DNA from: Amyelois transitella | Taxonomy: Eukaryota > Arthropoda > Insecta > Lepidoptera > Pyralidae | NCBI RefSeq assembly: GCF_032362555.1 | Contig: NC_083506.1 | Span: 10,339,501 to 10,403,500, forward strand | Reading direction: 5' to 3' | DNA length: 64,000 bases | Part shown: piece after piece, positions 50,211-62,800 of the stretch | How positions within the stretch are numbered: the first letter of the stretch is position 1 | How the letters are laid out: each line of letters begins with the position of its first letter | Notes under the pieces: model-generated | The model's database searches: none | What the model saw: only the letters and a program-made list of their open reading frames with translations | Told to the model about the DNA's origin: nothing | Program-made: the position numbers and the translations under genes

Positions 50211-51635
50211 ATGAAATTAGTACTATTTTTTTTACTTAAGGTACATTTAGTGATAAGTCTTACTTTCACTGGAAATTGGTACAAATATTTTATTAAAGAA
50301 ATCAACGCTGCAGGAGGTATTTTTTCAGAATCATCAATTAAAACGAACTGGTTTGAACAGCCACTGGACCATTTCGATAAAAATGAAACTAGAACATGGC
50401 GGATGAAGTATTTTGAACGACACGATTATTGGCGTGAGGATGGGCCTATTTATGTTTTTATCAACGGAGAAGGTCCAGCAAGTTCAGTATTCTTGACCAC
50501 GGGAATGTTATACGATTTAGCCAAAGAAACAGGAGGAGCAATGTATGTCTCGGAACATAGATACTATGGAGATAGCAAACCATTTGTAAATTTAACATCA
50601 GAAAATTTAGCATATTTGAGTTCTAGACAAGCTTTGGCCGATGTGGCAAATTTATTGAAATATATACTATCAATGTCTAAATTTAAGAATTCAAAAGTTG
50701 TGGTCGTCGGTGGATCATATGCTGGTAATTTAGCAGCGTGGATGAAGGTATTATACCCAAATCTAATTGATGCAGCGATTGCGAGCAGTGCACCAGTTTT
50801 AGCAAAAGCTGATTTTTATGAATATCTAGAAACTGTAAGTAAAGATTTTGAAGAACATGGAACGGATGGTTGTTGGGATAATATAGCAGCTAGGTTCAAA
50901 AGATATGAACGCCTTTTTCAAACAAGCGAAGGAATTAAACAACTTAAAGAAGAAGAAAATATTTGCAAGAGTACTGACTTTAGTAAAGACGAAAACCGAC
51001 AATTATTTTTCTTAGATAATGTTGTAAGATATATGATTCAAGCTCAGTATGGTAGACCAGAGAGTATAAGAAGCTTATGTAGGGACCAAAAATTACTTTT
51101 TGAAAATTACATTGATGAACCGAATATTTTATGGGATGAGAAAAACAAATGTAACAGTTACGATTTTGATGAGATGATTGAAGAAATACGGGCCTCTGAT
51201 ATGTGGGTATCTTGGCTGTATCAGACGTGTACCGAATTTGGGTACTACCAAACTACTAATTCGGGTAACCATCCGTTTACGAGAAATATTCCGATTGAAT
51301 TTTTCTATAGACAATGTTCAAAGTTATTTGGCTCAGAGTTTGATGGAGATAGAGTTGAAAAAGGTGTTAAAGAATCGAATGAAATGTATGGTGGCTTGAA
51401 TCCCAATGTAAGTCATGTCGTGTTTGTAAATGGTGACATGGATCCATGGAGTAGGTTGGGTATTCTAGAAGATGTTTCGTATGAAGCTCCTGCTTTGGTA
51501 ATACCTAGATCATCACATTGCAGAGATCTTTTTTCTGATAAAAAAGATGATTCAGAAGAATTAAAAGAGGCTAGACGTTATATAAGGTATTTGATTAAAG
51601 ATTGGATAGGAGCTGAAAATTACAAAGCATCATAA
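50211..51635 (+). CDS. Secreted serine peptidase of family S28, intronless
   Basis: 474 residues in one exon. Residues 1-18 (MKLVLFFLLKVHLVISLT) form a signal peptide. The fold is that of prolyl carboxypeptidase, DPP7 and thymus-specific serine protease. The N-terminal family motif is WFEQPLDHFD (47-56), then FINGEGPA (83-90) and EHRYYGDSKP (115-124). The nucleophile Ser169 is in GGSYAGNLAAW, Asp411 in VNGDMDPW and His436 in SSHCRDL, so the catalytic triad is complete. Sequons for N-glycosylation are at Asn58, Asn127 and Asn399. Family members cleave after proline or similar residues in lysosomes or secretions; the closest insect relatives are annotated as K12H4.7-like proteases, with gut or venom roles in some species. 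It lies head-to-head with IFT74. Absence of introns suggests a retrocopy origin or intron loss. Start chosen because the signal peptide begins there and a TATA box lies 57 bp upstream. Confidence 0.93.
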   Translation: MKLVLFFLLKVHLVISLTFTGNWYKYFIKEINAAGGIFSESSIKTNWFEQPLDHFDKNETRTWRMKYFERHDYWREDGPIYVFINGEGPASSVFLTTGMLYDLAKETGGAMYVSEHRYYGDSKPFVNLTSENLAYLSSRQALADVANLLKYILSMSKFKNSKVVVVGGSYAGNLAAWMKVLYPNLIDAAIASSAPVLAKADFYEYLETVSKDFEEHGTDGCWDNIAARFKRYERLFQTSEGIKQLKEEENICKSTDFSKDENRQLFFLDNVVRYMIQAQYGRPESIRSLCRDQKLLFENYIDEPNILWDEKNKCNSYDFDEMIEEIRASDMWVSWLYQTCTEFGYYQTTNSGNHPFTRNIPIEFFYRQCSKLFGSEFDGDRVEKGVKESNEMYGGLNPNVSHVVFVNGDMDPWSRLGILEDVSYEAPALVIPRSSHCRDLFSDKKDDSEELKEARRYIRYLIKDWIGAENYKAS

Positions 51636-51846
51636 CGCGTATGTTTTTGTGTCCATTATTATAATATTATGTATTAAATAATATTATGCATTACTTTCGT
51701 AAAAAATGAATAGTAATGAAACAAAGAGTTTAATTATAAAAGATATATTTTATATTCATACACGTGTCTCCTAATCATAGGTTATGTTATCCAACACCCT
51801 TCTTTAACAATACATTCGGATGTTGATACATTTCATTATATAATTC

Positions 51847-51852
51847 AATAAA
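51847..51852 (+). terminator. Possible poly(A) signal of the S28 peptidase gene
   Basis: AATAAA 212 bp past the stop. The surrounding DNA is very AT-rich, so chance occurrence is possible. Confidence 0.35.
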
Positions 51853-53843
51853 CCTAAATTTAAATTTGCTTTTTACATAAAAAAAACTAACAATAATTAG
51901 TTTTATCGCGTTATTATTGTCAATTTATTTACACCAAATTTATATCTTACATGTCTTGATTTCATATCATAAATATTGCCATTATTCATAAAGTTAATGT
52001 TATCTTTTTATTATAATAACGTTCTTAAATTTATCATTTAAAAAAGTATTAAAATTGGTGTTTACCATGATATTTTATTAGATTACATACAACGAAACTT
52101 CTTGAATACATTCAAAAAATTTTGTCAAATTTTAATTTAACTTATTATAAAATTCGTATATTAATACAATGGTAACGTAAGTAGCACCTGCAAAATATGA
52201 ATTTTGAATGTACATTTGTTCAAGCAAGAGATACCGTACTGAAAAGAACTACTTAAGTATACTTTGAGTAAAGGTATTCTAAGAATAGTTCTTTTGAGGA
52301 CACAATAATAACCTTAATCGATAATATAATATGTCAAAATATTATGATTATAAAAAATTTACTTTTTTTAGATATATAGTGATAAATTACATTAAAAAGA
52401 TCTTAATTTTATTTAATCATCCTATTTTAATAAAAATATTATTTGAGTATTGGGAAACATTATAAGATTATATAAAATACACTTATCAATAAAATATTTC
52501 CACTATTGTACTTTAAGAAAAATATTTACAAAAGAACATACAAAAGTAATAATAATTTATAACTACAAAGTTTTCTAGTCTTTACAAAAAATACGTGATC
52601 AGATGACAACAAGTGAATAATTAGTGGTTAGTAACTTCTGGAGAAAACTCTGGTGGAAAGTTCTAAAACGAATTCGGGGGTTCGAGTAGTAAAAAGTCAA
52701 AAGTATGGGGTTCTATGTCAGTAGATGTAATAGAGAACATTATGAGTAGAAAAGATATATATAAACAATAGCATTGTACCACGACGGGCATCGATTATAT
52801 AAAAACATTGAACGATAAAAATACTCGCGCAAGTGCCAAAGATGTATAACTCAGTTTATATTATAAAAGAAGTAATAAATAAACGTCTGCACTTTTTTAC
52901 AATGATTTTCCCAACCCAGTAATGACTAGGATTGACACATCAAAAAAAAAAAAGATTAATGCATTCGAAATTTGAACACGACGAAATCGTTTTCATAGTG
53001 GCAGTGTATGTTCACTTAATTAATAAAATTACATTACCTTATCTTAAAAGGCTAAATAATTATATTGTGGTAAAATTTTTAATTAATAAGTCTAGTTAAT
53101 CTTATGCCATAATAATGTTATTCTTAATAACATCATGAACAAATCATGTTATTCTACTCTTGTAGTTTGACAGAAATTTGTTAAAATTATTTAAAACATC
53201 ATATCTATGTAATTCATAGTTGTTCGTTCAAAATTTACTTAAAGTAAAATGTATGCAATAAAAACATATTTTCGAAAAAGGAATTTATATTGGTTGTTAC
53301 ACAATTTGTTCGCAATCGCATTTTTGTAAAAACTATGGCAAAATTTACAAAACTGAACATATTTACATTTTAGAAATAACACACATAAGTACAGTCACAT
53401 TTTACTTATACTTAGGTACTTATTTAATTTCTTTCTCTCTTTTAGAGAAATATGTTTAAGAGACTACAGGTAGTATTGATTTAACTGTTCTTTGCTCTTT
53501 AGCAATCCTGGTTCATTTCTATTAAATATATGCAAAAAAAATTGTTTAAAAGGCGATTCAGTAGTTTCAAGAGCGATACACGCAAACTATTTATTTCGTA
53601 ATTTTATTTTTATATAAAAATGTAATAAACCGATTTATCAACTTAAATCCCTTCATTCACCCATGTACATATACAGTAAGCAAAAGTGAATGTAACAAAG
53701 TCGATTTTTATGATAAATACATTAGATTGATGAAGTGAATTGCATCCTAATCGCTTTAAGAGATCACAGGCGAGCCGCGTCGCCTTAACCACGACTCTAG
53801 TGATGTGACAGTATAGTAAGTGGGAAAAATTGTGACTGGGAAT
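51853..53843 (-). other. AT-rich region, probably 3'UTR of the proline-rich protein gene
   Basis: About 2 kb, extremely AT-rich, no coding frame and no recognised repeat. It follows directly on the distal terminal exon of the minus-strand gene, so a long 3'UTR is plausible. Its end cannot be placed. Confidence 0.35.
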
Positions 53844-56800
53844 TTAGTCCCAATCTCCGATGAACATGTGGCGTGCATTGGCCGCTGGTGGTGGTGGGAA
53901 TCCGCGCCCAGGCATGGGAAGTCTGCCATACAACGCGTAAGGGTCGTATGGGTCGCCATCTGTAATATTATGCTGGTTAATAAACTGTGCTTAATGTACA
54001 GTGATCGTGCTGTATTGCTCTTGACCAGTGGGATTTTGCACCAACGTTGATAAGGCATAATGTTTGGTTAACCTCAGATACAGACAGAGATTTGCGCTGT
54101 CAACGTATCTACGTGAACTGGGCTTGGTAAACTTGCTCCAAATGAAATAAACTTCTCATTTTTACACTTAATACATGTTTCATTGAAAAAAAAAAGAAAT
54201 TAATCTTGAATTTTTTTGTTCACTATTATGTAGATATAAAGAGAAAACGTTATGTATAAAACGCAACTAGGTACAGATAGGTTTAACATAGGCATCTGCT
54301 AAGAAAATAAAGGTAATTGGAAAATTATCACAGAAGCGAAGCCCAGGGCAAAAGCTAGTATTGGTGGAAATTCTAAACATAGTGCTTGTAAGCAAAATCT
54401 AGTGGGCGTGCGCTATTTAGGAATACAATTGCATCTTATTTCCTTATCAATCAGACGGTAGAACTTGGCATAATGTTTCGATTTTTTATAGTAGTTTAGA
54501 TGTAGTCTCTGACTACCCCTCCGGAAAAAGCGTGATTTTATGTACGAGTATTGTACGATGATACTATTGGAAAATATTTACATCCAAAATTATATGTAAG
54601 TAGTTGGACAAATTATGCAGACTGAACTTGCCTTTAGTAAATAATTTAACAAAAACATTACTTATTAGTAAATTCATTTGAACTGATTCAATCTAAAAAA
54701 AATCATTTCCTAACTTGACCTCAGGGATCGAACCCGGACATTGTTTTACTAACTGCAATTTGCATCGTCGAATCAATACCAAAAGATCTAAAAACAGAAA
54801 CGCCGTGTGGTTCCTGGTACTTTAGTGTACGACCATTTCATCTCTTTCTCATGAATATCGTAAAAAGCGACTAAGGGATAGGATAATAAACTAAGGATTC
54901 TTCATCTAGGCGATGGCCTAGCAACCTGCCACATCTGTAAGCGGACGTGGCCAATCAGTCTTTGTGAGACTTTTGTCTCCGTCTACCCCGCAAGGGATAA
55001 AAACGTGATTGTATGTTAATCTATAAAACGCGGCAATATCACGCGATTTGTTTGACCAAGCGAAGCCATGAAAATAGAAGGGAAAATAGAAAATCTGTGA
55101 CAGTGACAGTGACAGAAGCTAGAAGGTGCCAAGCGAAGTAGAATAAAGAAACATTAAATACCAAGGTTGTAGCGAAGATGCCGATAAATGTTGGGTTAAT
55201 CTGTACAACTAGCGGGGTTGCTGGATGACGATGGGCCTCAGTCTCTGGTCCCTGTTAGGATAGAATTGGTACATGAGCTTCTCTTTTCTAGGGGGTCTTT
55301 CGTACGCACCGATTCCGCTTTCGTAGGAGCGTGCGTGCCATAGTGCAGCTGGGGGCATTGGTGGGTGGGCGAATGGGCCCACCATGTGGGGAGGGAAGGG
55401 GCCAGGGTGGGCGTGGGCCACGCTGTATCGCTTGCTGGGGACTGGTGCCTCTTTCAGAGTGAGCCGCTCTGCCATCGTCGGCAGGACTTTGGCTCCGTTG
55501 GTCTTTACGAAGTTCGGGACGCGCGCTCTTAGACCGCAGTAGTAGGGGTCATCTGAAACACAAAGAAATTTGGATTTAGAATGATTGTTATTTGAAATAA
55601 GAATGGCTATTAGGGATTGGTGGAATTGGATTCTGTACAAGTAGGAACTTGACTTTACTTGACGCAAGAAAAAATAAGTAGGTACCTTAAATTTATAATT
55701 TTTCTTTCTTATAAATTATCAGCTTAAGTTTAGGCTGGGCGTATGAAAGAGCATTTGCCATTCAGTGTGATGAAGAAGGTGACAATTGACTCATGACGAA
55801 TAATTGATTGACCGAACCATATATAAGTAAGTATTATATAGCATAATTTGAACCGAGATCATATTTATATAGGTACCTATAAATACTTTGATTTCGAGCT
55901 AAATAAAATAATTAAAATGAAATCTTATCCCCTTAAATTTTCCTCAAAATGAGGCCGACGTACTCAAACTATCATACATACAACACAAACATCGGATCTC
56001 AATACTTAAACTTTAAATGGAATTTATTCCGCATCCTACGTTCCGATTGCCGCCAAAATATCAAGGATACAGTTCTGAAATGCCACACGCGGTGCGCTTG
56101 CGCCACTGCCATTGTCTCGAGTTCACCTCTGCTCCTCAGACGTGTGAATGAACCGAAAACGTCAAGAATGCAAGGGTGAATGCTAATTTGTGACCCGGTT
56201 ATCCTTTGACCTTTATGGTAGGAAGGGCCTAGCAAAAGGGATTGATATATCGATAGGTTATGGCCGTTTTTTTGTACGCATAGGTAGGTTTCAATATCAT
56301 CAAATCTGCTGGCATAATTTTGACATTTACAGGCTAATGTTAAATACATACGGAGAAGACGACACAGTGATTATATGAAGAAAATCTGAATTAAAATAAA
56401 ACTGTGAGATATTCTGTAAAAAATCGATATTGACGCGGACAAAACCGATGGCAAAGGCCAGTATAAGCATAAATAGTGTATTATTTATTGTCCATTTCAA
56501 TCTCACGTCTATAACTTACATCTAAAGACGACTATATTTCAACACAGCTTTATAAATCTCCACAAATATAAATTATTGTCGACACTTATTGATATAACGT
56601 TAACACTTTGAACATTGTTCGTATGGTACATAAACATAAATTTATGTGTGTCTCTTTAACATCTGAAATATTATTTTGGCACCAGATATAAGAACTAAAA
56701 AAGATTAATTTTTGAAAAATAAACTTTTTAAAGTACATAGGCTACACCTATACAAATATAAAATGGAATTTTTGAAATCTTTCTACTTTGAAAGAGTAAC

Positions 56801-59800
56801 TGAACAATGGACAGAATTTTAGCATATTTTATGTCCAGAAAAGGGCATTTGTATAGTCTAATTAAGACCGTTAATTACACGGTACTAATTACAATCTTAA
56901 AGTACTTACGCCCACGGTAATGATCGTATTTGCTATTTAAAAGAAAGGGAAAAAGTTGCAAGACTATTATTAGGTGTTACAATTTTGTGGTTCCGTTTAT
57001 ATTTTTATGTTTTACAAATACACAAAAATATGTTTTAAATATAAAATATAAGTAATAATTAGGTACGAGGTAGACCATGTTGTAAATTATTAAAAATAAA
57101 AAGTAGTTTTATGACAATAAGTATACTTAATAATAAATTTCTATTTATTCTAAGTACAGATAGTTAATACTTTTTTACTTTGGGTTTACTGTTAATTGTA
57201 AATTATATGTAAATAGTAAAAATCTATTGTTGTCTATGCCAACTCCGTTTAAAAACAAATGCTTGTAAATTACTCTAAGTTATCGGTCACTCAAAAGGTT
57301 CCAACATTTTATGCGGATCTCTACAAAATGTGGCAACAATTGCGGCATTAATTTGCCGGGAAACACATAAATATTCCAAAACAGGAATGGTATCAGTAGA
57401 CCGTCCTACTGATCGGCTATAACAGTTAATAAAGTCGATGTCTTTGGTCATTTTGTACCATAAACAAACATTGGTTTGGTTTTATTTAAATAGATTCTAA
57501 AAATGCAGGGTTCCAGGTTTAAAAATAGAGGAAAATTTTAATTGATCGCGATTGATTCTTTATTTAAAAATGTGGAGGCTAGACTCGATTGAATTCAGTC
57601 GATGAATGGCGCCGGTCATCAAGTGGTTTCGTCGTGGTTTGATTACTTTGTTACCTATTTTTTATTATACCTACTGATAGACTTTAATTTAATTGAGTAA
57701 CATTTGATAGATTGTAAAAAAAAATGCGTAGATTTGTACAGTTGATATAGAAGTTCTATTATTCTTCTTTCTGTATGACTGTCAAATTCTAATTAATCTA
57801 TTATTGGTTGCCTTGAGGAGATAAACATGCGGTAAGGCCGCCTTTTGTTCGTTACCTTAATATAAGGTAAGGAAAAATTAATTGTTATTTACTCAAAATG
57901 ATTGCTTCATTGGTCGATTGATTTAAAGAATGAGACTCAAAGTAAGGTGCGCAGGTTCGAATCCCACTGTACCTCCTACCATTGTCCAAGATAAAGATTT
58001 CAGCGTTTGATGTTCCGAAAATCATTGGTAAAGTTTGTCTTATATTAAAATGTACTTCTAGGTAACAAGTACATAAAATGTAACATACCATATTTCTTGT
58101 TGTCCTTGCCCTTGTCCGACTTTCCCCTCGGGAACTGTGTTGGGACGCGCTCGTTCACTTCTATGTCATCATAGTCCGGCTGGAAGAAACATATGTTTAT
58201 TAAAAAAAAAAAAAAATAGCCTCAGGTATACTAGTACACAAATATCTTTAATATAGGGAACTTGTAATATTTTTTTTTATTTGTACTACTTCGACCGAAA
58301 TGAATTATAAAATGGTGGTCGACCTAGTATTACCTTCATTATTCACTGTCGTATTAAAAGTGAGTTGATAAAGAAAAATAAAAATTACCCATATAAATGA
58401 ATACACGCATATACACACACGCATAACTATCACGACTACCTTATGGGGTAGACAGAGTATAAACACAATACTCAAAGACCATGTTTCAATGATGGAAGTG
58501 AGGTTAAGAGAAAAACAAATTATCATTCGCCATGTATAACTTTGAAATTTCAAGTATTTTTATAAAACAGGTGTTTCTAAGCATATTGATCAACATTATT
58601 ATAGGCCAAAGGTGAAAACAATTACTATTCACTTAATAACTTTATTTAAATACCAATTGGTGTCATTTACCTAAAGTTCATGTCCTACCTACACAGCTTC
58701 GACTAGTGTAAATTTTATTAAGTAAGGAATATTTTCACTGTAAGAACTGCCTCTGACATAAATAATTAAATCGGATCAATATTGCTCTGACATTTAACCT
58801 TTTGTTCAATTAACCCTTTGGACTGCTATTTTGTCGCCTTAGGGCAAGTGCCCGAAATTTCTGCCAGACAGGTAGACTATCTACCTGTCTGGCAGAAATT
58901 TCGTGACACGCTAACAACAGAATTTGTTTCCACTTCAAAACTAAAAATCTTTACTAAATGAATTTCCGTATTATCTAATACATATTACAAGAAAGCAGTA
59001 TCTACCTATTTGAACATTTGCATCTAAAAGCAAAATAAAATTGCTATTTGAGAGACTACATTAGACAACATGACCAGAACACACGCATCGTGCTGATAAT
59101 GGTCGGAATTCGTGCAATAAAAAGCTGAAAACTCGCTCAAGTTATCTCACGGCGCCTGTGGCGTGTAAAAAGCAAATACTTTTAAAATAAACATTGCCTC
59201 GTTGTAAATGTACTATTTGTGGGTGTGTAGTTTTATAATAAGTTGACATGTAATGTCTTGTCTGAAAGCACAGGTGAGTGAGTACTCTTGTTTTGAAAAA
59301 AGTGTTTTATGCTCTATGTGAGTAAGCGCAAGTTGGATGTTATGTTTAATTATTCCAAATTAAGGCATCAGTTCAACTAAGTAATAGAACCATAACTTAA
59401 TTGAAGAAAAATATTAACCGCATTATTCTGTGGGTGTACCAATATCTTAGCTTAATAATTTAGCTTACATAACAGAAATTACTTAAAGGAAAACAGAAGG
59501 AACGGAAAGGAAAGCAAATAATAATAGCTCTTCTAGATTTCATGATTTCATACAGTTGGCTAGTCAAATCATTATAAAAGAAGTCTAAGTTTTGATAACA
59601 CTATGAATTAAAATGAACACACGGCGATCTAGCTCTTATCAACTTAATAGAAATATTGAAGCCACCATCAAGGGCAATGCGTATGGACGATTCTATATAT
59701 CTTTTTTGAAAATAATTGTACTTATATTTTTATTTATCTCATCTCCATTGCGATAACACAACCGGGACTAAAGTCAAGTTCACCCCTGGATGTAAGTCAT

Positions 59801-62800
59801 CCAAAACTGTGTGAACCAAAGTCATCTTCATTCTCAATTCGCGACGATCTTTAGACCTGTTATTTCTCATTATTATCTACCTATTTCCATCATTCATTTT
59901 ATCAATCACTAAGTGGATGAACATTGCCACACATTGTATCTTCGAAAGGTCATCATGGAGTTAAAATTATAACAAATCCTCCCACGGCCTTGTTCACCAT
60001 AATTAGTTAATGCAAGTCGCTAATACAAATAAGCATTTGCTAAGGATTTCCGTTTGAAAAAGGCTGAGTATGTAATTTTCCTCATTATTTTTAGTGGGTA
60101 TTGATATGATATTAATGTAAGTTTTTGTACTATAAGCACTTACTTGTTCTTTGAATTGGATTTTGATCTGAGGCCACAATTCCAATTGCCATTTTGATTT
60201 ATAATTATAAATAAACTGTGATAGAAATTAAGGCAATAAAGGATCATTTATATTTTATATTTATTATGTAAGGATATTCAAAATTAATGAATCATCGCTT
60301 TAAATTGTTGAAGAAGTGAAAGTTTGCAAGAAGTATGTTTGTTACTTTTTACCCAAAATTATTGGACATATTTTGATGAAATTTGGTAGTTACACAAATA
60401 GGATATAACCTAGAATAAAGTATGAAGCCTAGAATAAAATAAAAAGTACCGATTTTATTCTGAAAATTCTACTGAGTTTTTCTATTTCTATTAAACAGTA
60501 GGTCGAAAAATTAATTACAAAATCAAACTAAATAGTGATATAAGACTGTAAATAATAAATAAATACTGCTCAATATTTGATGCTTTAAATAGATTGGCTT
60601 TTATAATATTCTATAAATACTCAACCATTATTATTGTAAGTTTATTAAAATACTTTCAAATCAATAGGTCAGTAAATAAGGCGAACTGGCACACAAAAGA
60701 CATTGTGTTTGTAAAATGCGATTAAAGGCGGCTTTTAGGTAAAGTTATGTGTTTCGGTATCGTTTATATGCCGATGGTGTATGAGATAAGATTGCATTGA
60801 ATTGTAACAATGCACACACATGCATCACTTCGCTTGTACAAATAGTCGTGAAGAGATAAGGTCGGATTCTTTGCAACTTTAATATTGAAACGATCTATGT
60901 TTTTGCCTTTACAGGAAACGTGGGCGTATTTAGAGGTTCTCCAGAGGGGGCAGTTTTGAAATTTTGAGGTAGGCTTAAGGGCGTATTAATATATATTTTT
61001 CAATGCGAGCCGTTTTGATGTTCTGAGATGGGCAAAGATAGGCGATGGGCTAGCAACCAGTCACTATTTACATTTCGATTCCAGCACTAAGCCATATTAA
61101 GCTGAATGTGGTCTTTTAGTCTTTTTAAGACTGTTGGCTCTGTCTAATCCATAAGGGATATAGACGTGTTTATATACATACTTATATATATATATAGTTA
61201 ATGGGCAAACAGACTATACAGGCTAACGGATTGATATAATAAAGTATTGTAATTCACTTCTTTTTGCGGTTTTAAAGCCTAAGGGAGAAAAATTATAATG
61301 AACATTAACTCTGGGCATTATTTTTTTAACATTCCTGGCTAATGTATATTGTAGATTTCACCAAAAAATGGGTAACACTCTTCCCGCAGTTAAAGTTAAC
61401 AAGATTTTTTACATGCCCTTTCAGAAGAGATTCAATTTCATCCAATAAAATGAATTTACTAAGTATACCTAGTTACATCATCAAACAAAAAAATAACAGA
61501 AAACGCAGCGTGACAAAACGTTAAAGACGTTAGGGAAATGAAAAGGCATGCGCCTTAGAGTAACTATAAGTCGTTAGATAGAGCTCGCTAGTAGACTGTC
61601 CAAATTAACATTTCCTGAAAAGTTTGATATTTTTTGTACTTAATAAAAAGAAATATTACAAAAATGTGTAAATTTTTTTAACTCGTTCGTTTAGGTTTTA
61701 ATCCCACCTCGGCCATGTAACAATGACTATTTTCAAAAGTTATATACATTAGTTTGAAAACTAACCGATGCTCTTACGATGAGAGAAAATATCGTGAGGA
61801 AATCTGCACATTCAGGAAACTGGATGTGTAACCATGATAGATCCAATACGGTCCAATCGGATCCAATTACCTGCAAAGGTTGCGGAGGTTTGATGGGAGT
61901 CGCTTCATGTAAAAACCTGATTCACCCAATTTAGGGTCCATGGTCAAAGGCATACACCAGACTCCTCTCCAGAGTGGTGAGGATGCCACCGGTACTAAAA
62001 GCCAGGAGGAAGAAGAAGGCCTTAAATTTGTATAATATATATAAAGAATCATCCGATTGTGTAACCAATTTTCAATTAGAACGCGTTCTACCAAAATAAG
62101 TTATTACAACTCGATTTCATGCTCTTTTTACTAAATACAAAAAAAACTGGTGGAGATTTTGTGATACAAAACTGATCTGTCACTGTGCTCTGTGTTGGGG
62201 TCTTCTTTGAACTTCGAAGGCGTGAACTTATGGACAATAACCCTATTGAAATATTTGAAAAGACATTTGTAATACCGACTTTCAACTTTCTTGTTGTTAC
62301 TGTATTTTTTATTTTGTTTTTGATCTTGTCATGATATTATTTAAGTTGGACACCTTCAAACTTAATTAACACAGCCAATAGGATATCTGGTATGCCATAT
62401 TAATATGACACTATGATAAAGATAGGTACGGCGAAAATCTTTTTATTTTAAGAAATATGAAGCCCATTTTGTTAAAAGCAGCAGAAGAAAGAGACAATAA
62501 AAATGTGTATTTGAAAGCTGACCCCCACCATATACGAGCTCTTATTTTTGAGAGACTTTTTAGGTTATATTAACCTGATAATAAAGAATTATACTTTTAG
62601 TGCTGAGAAGAATGTTCCTCTTCTGAGTGCGAGTAGATGTGAAACGTTGAACTTCTAATCAAATCATCAATATCATTTCACCACTAAGTTGATATAAAAG
62701 GTCGATATTCTGCACTGGCAACATTTTGAGAATTCAATTTGCATAAATAAGACCTTTATCATCAACTCTCGCCTTTTTGGTCCTAAATTTGGACCGTCTT

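Noticed and set aside
54715-54745. Minus-strand tRNA gene
   Set aside because: Only a B box is convincing; the 5' half does not fold as a tRNA.
55949-56349. Overlapping frames of 76-116 codons in a CpG-richer island
   Set aside because: They lack recognisable motifs and clear splice sites with phases that fit the surrounding gene.
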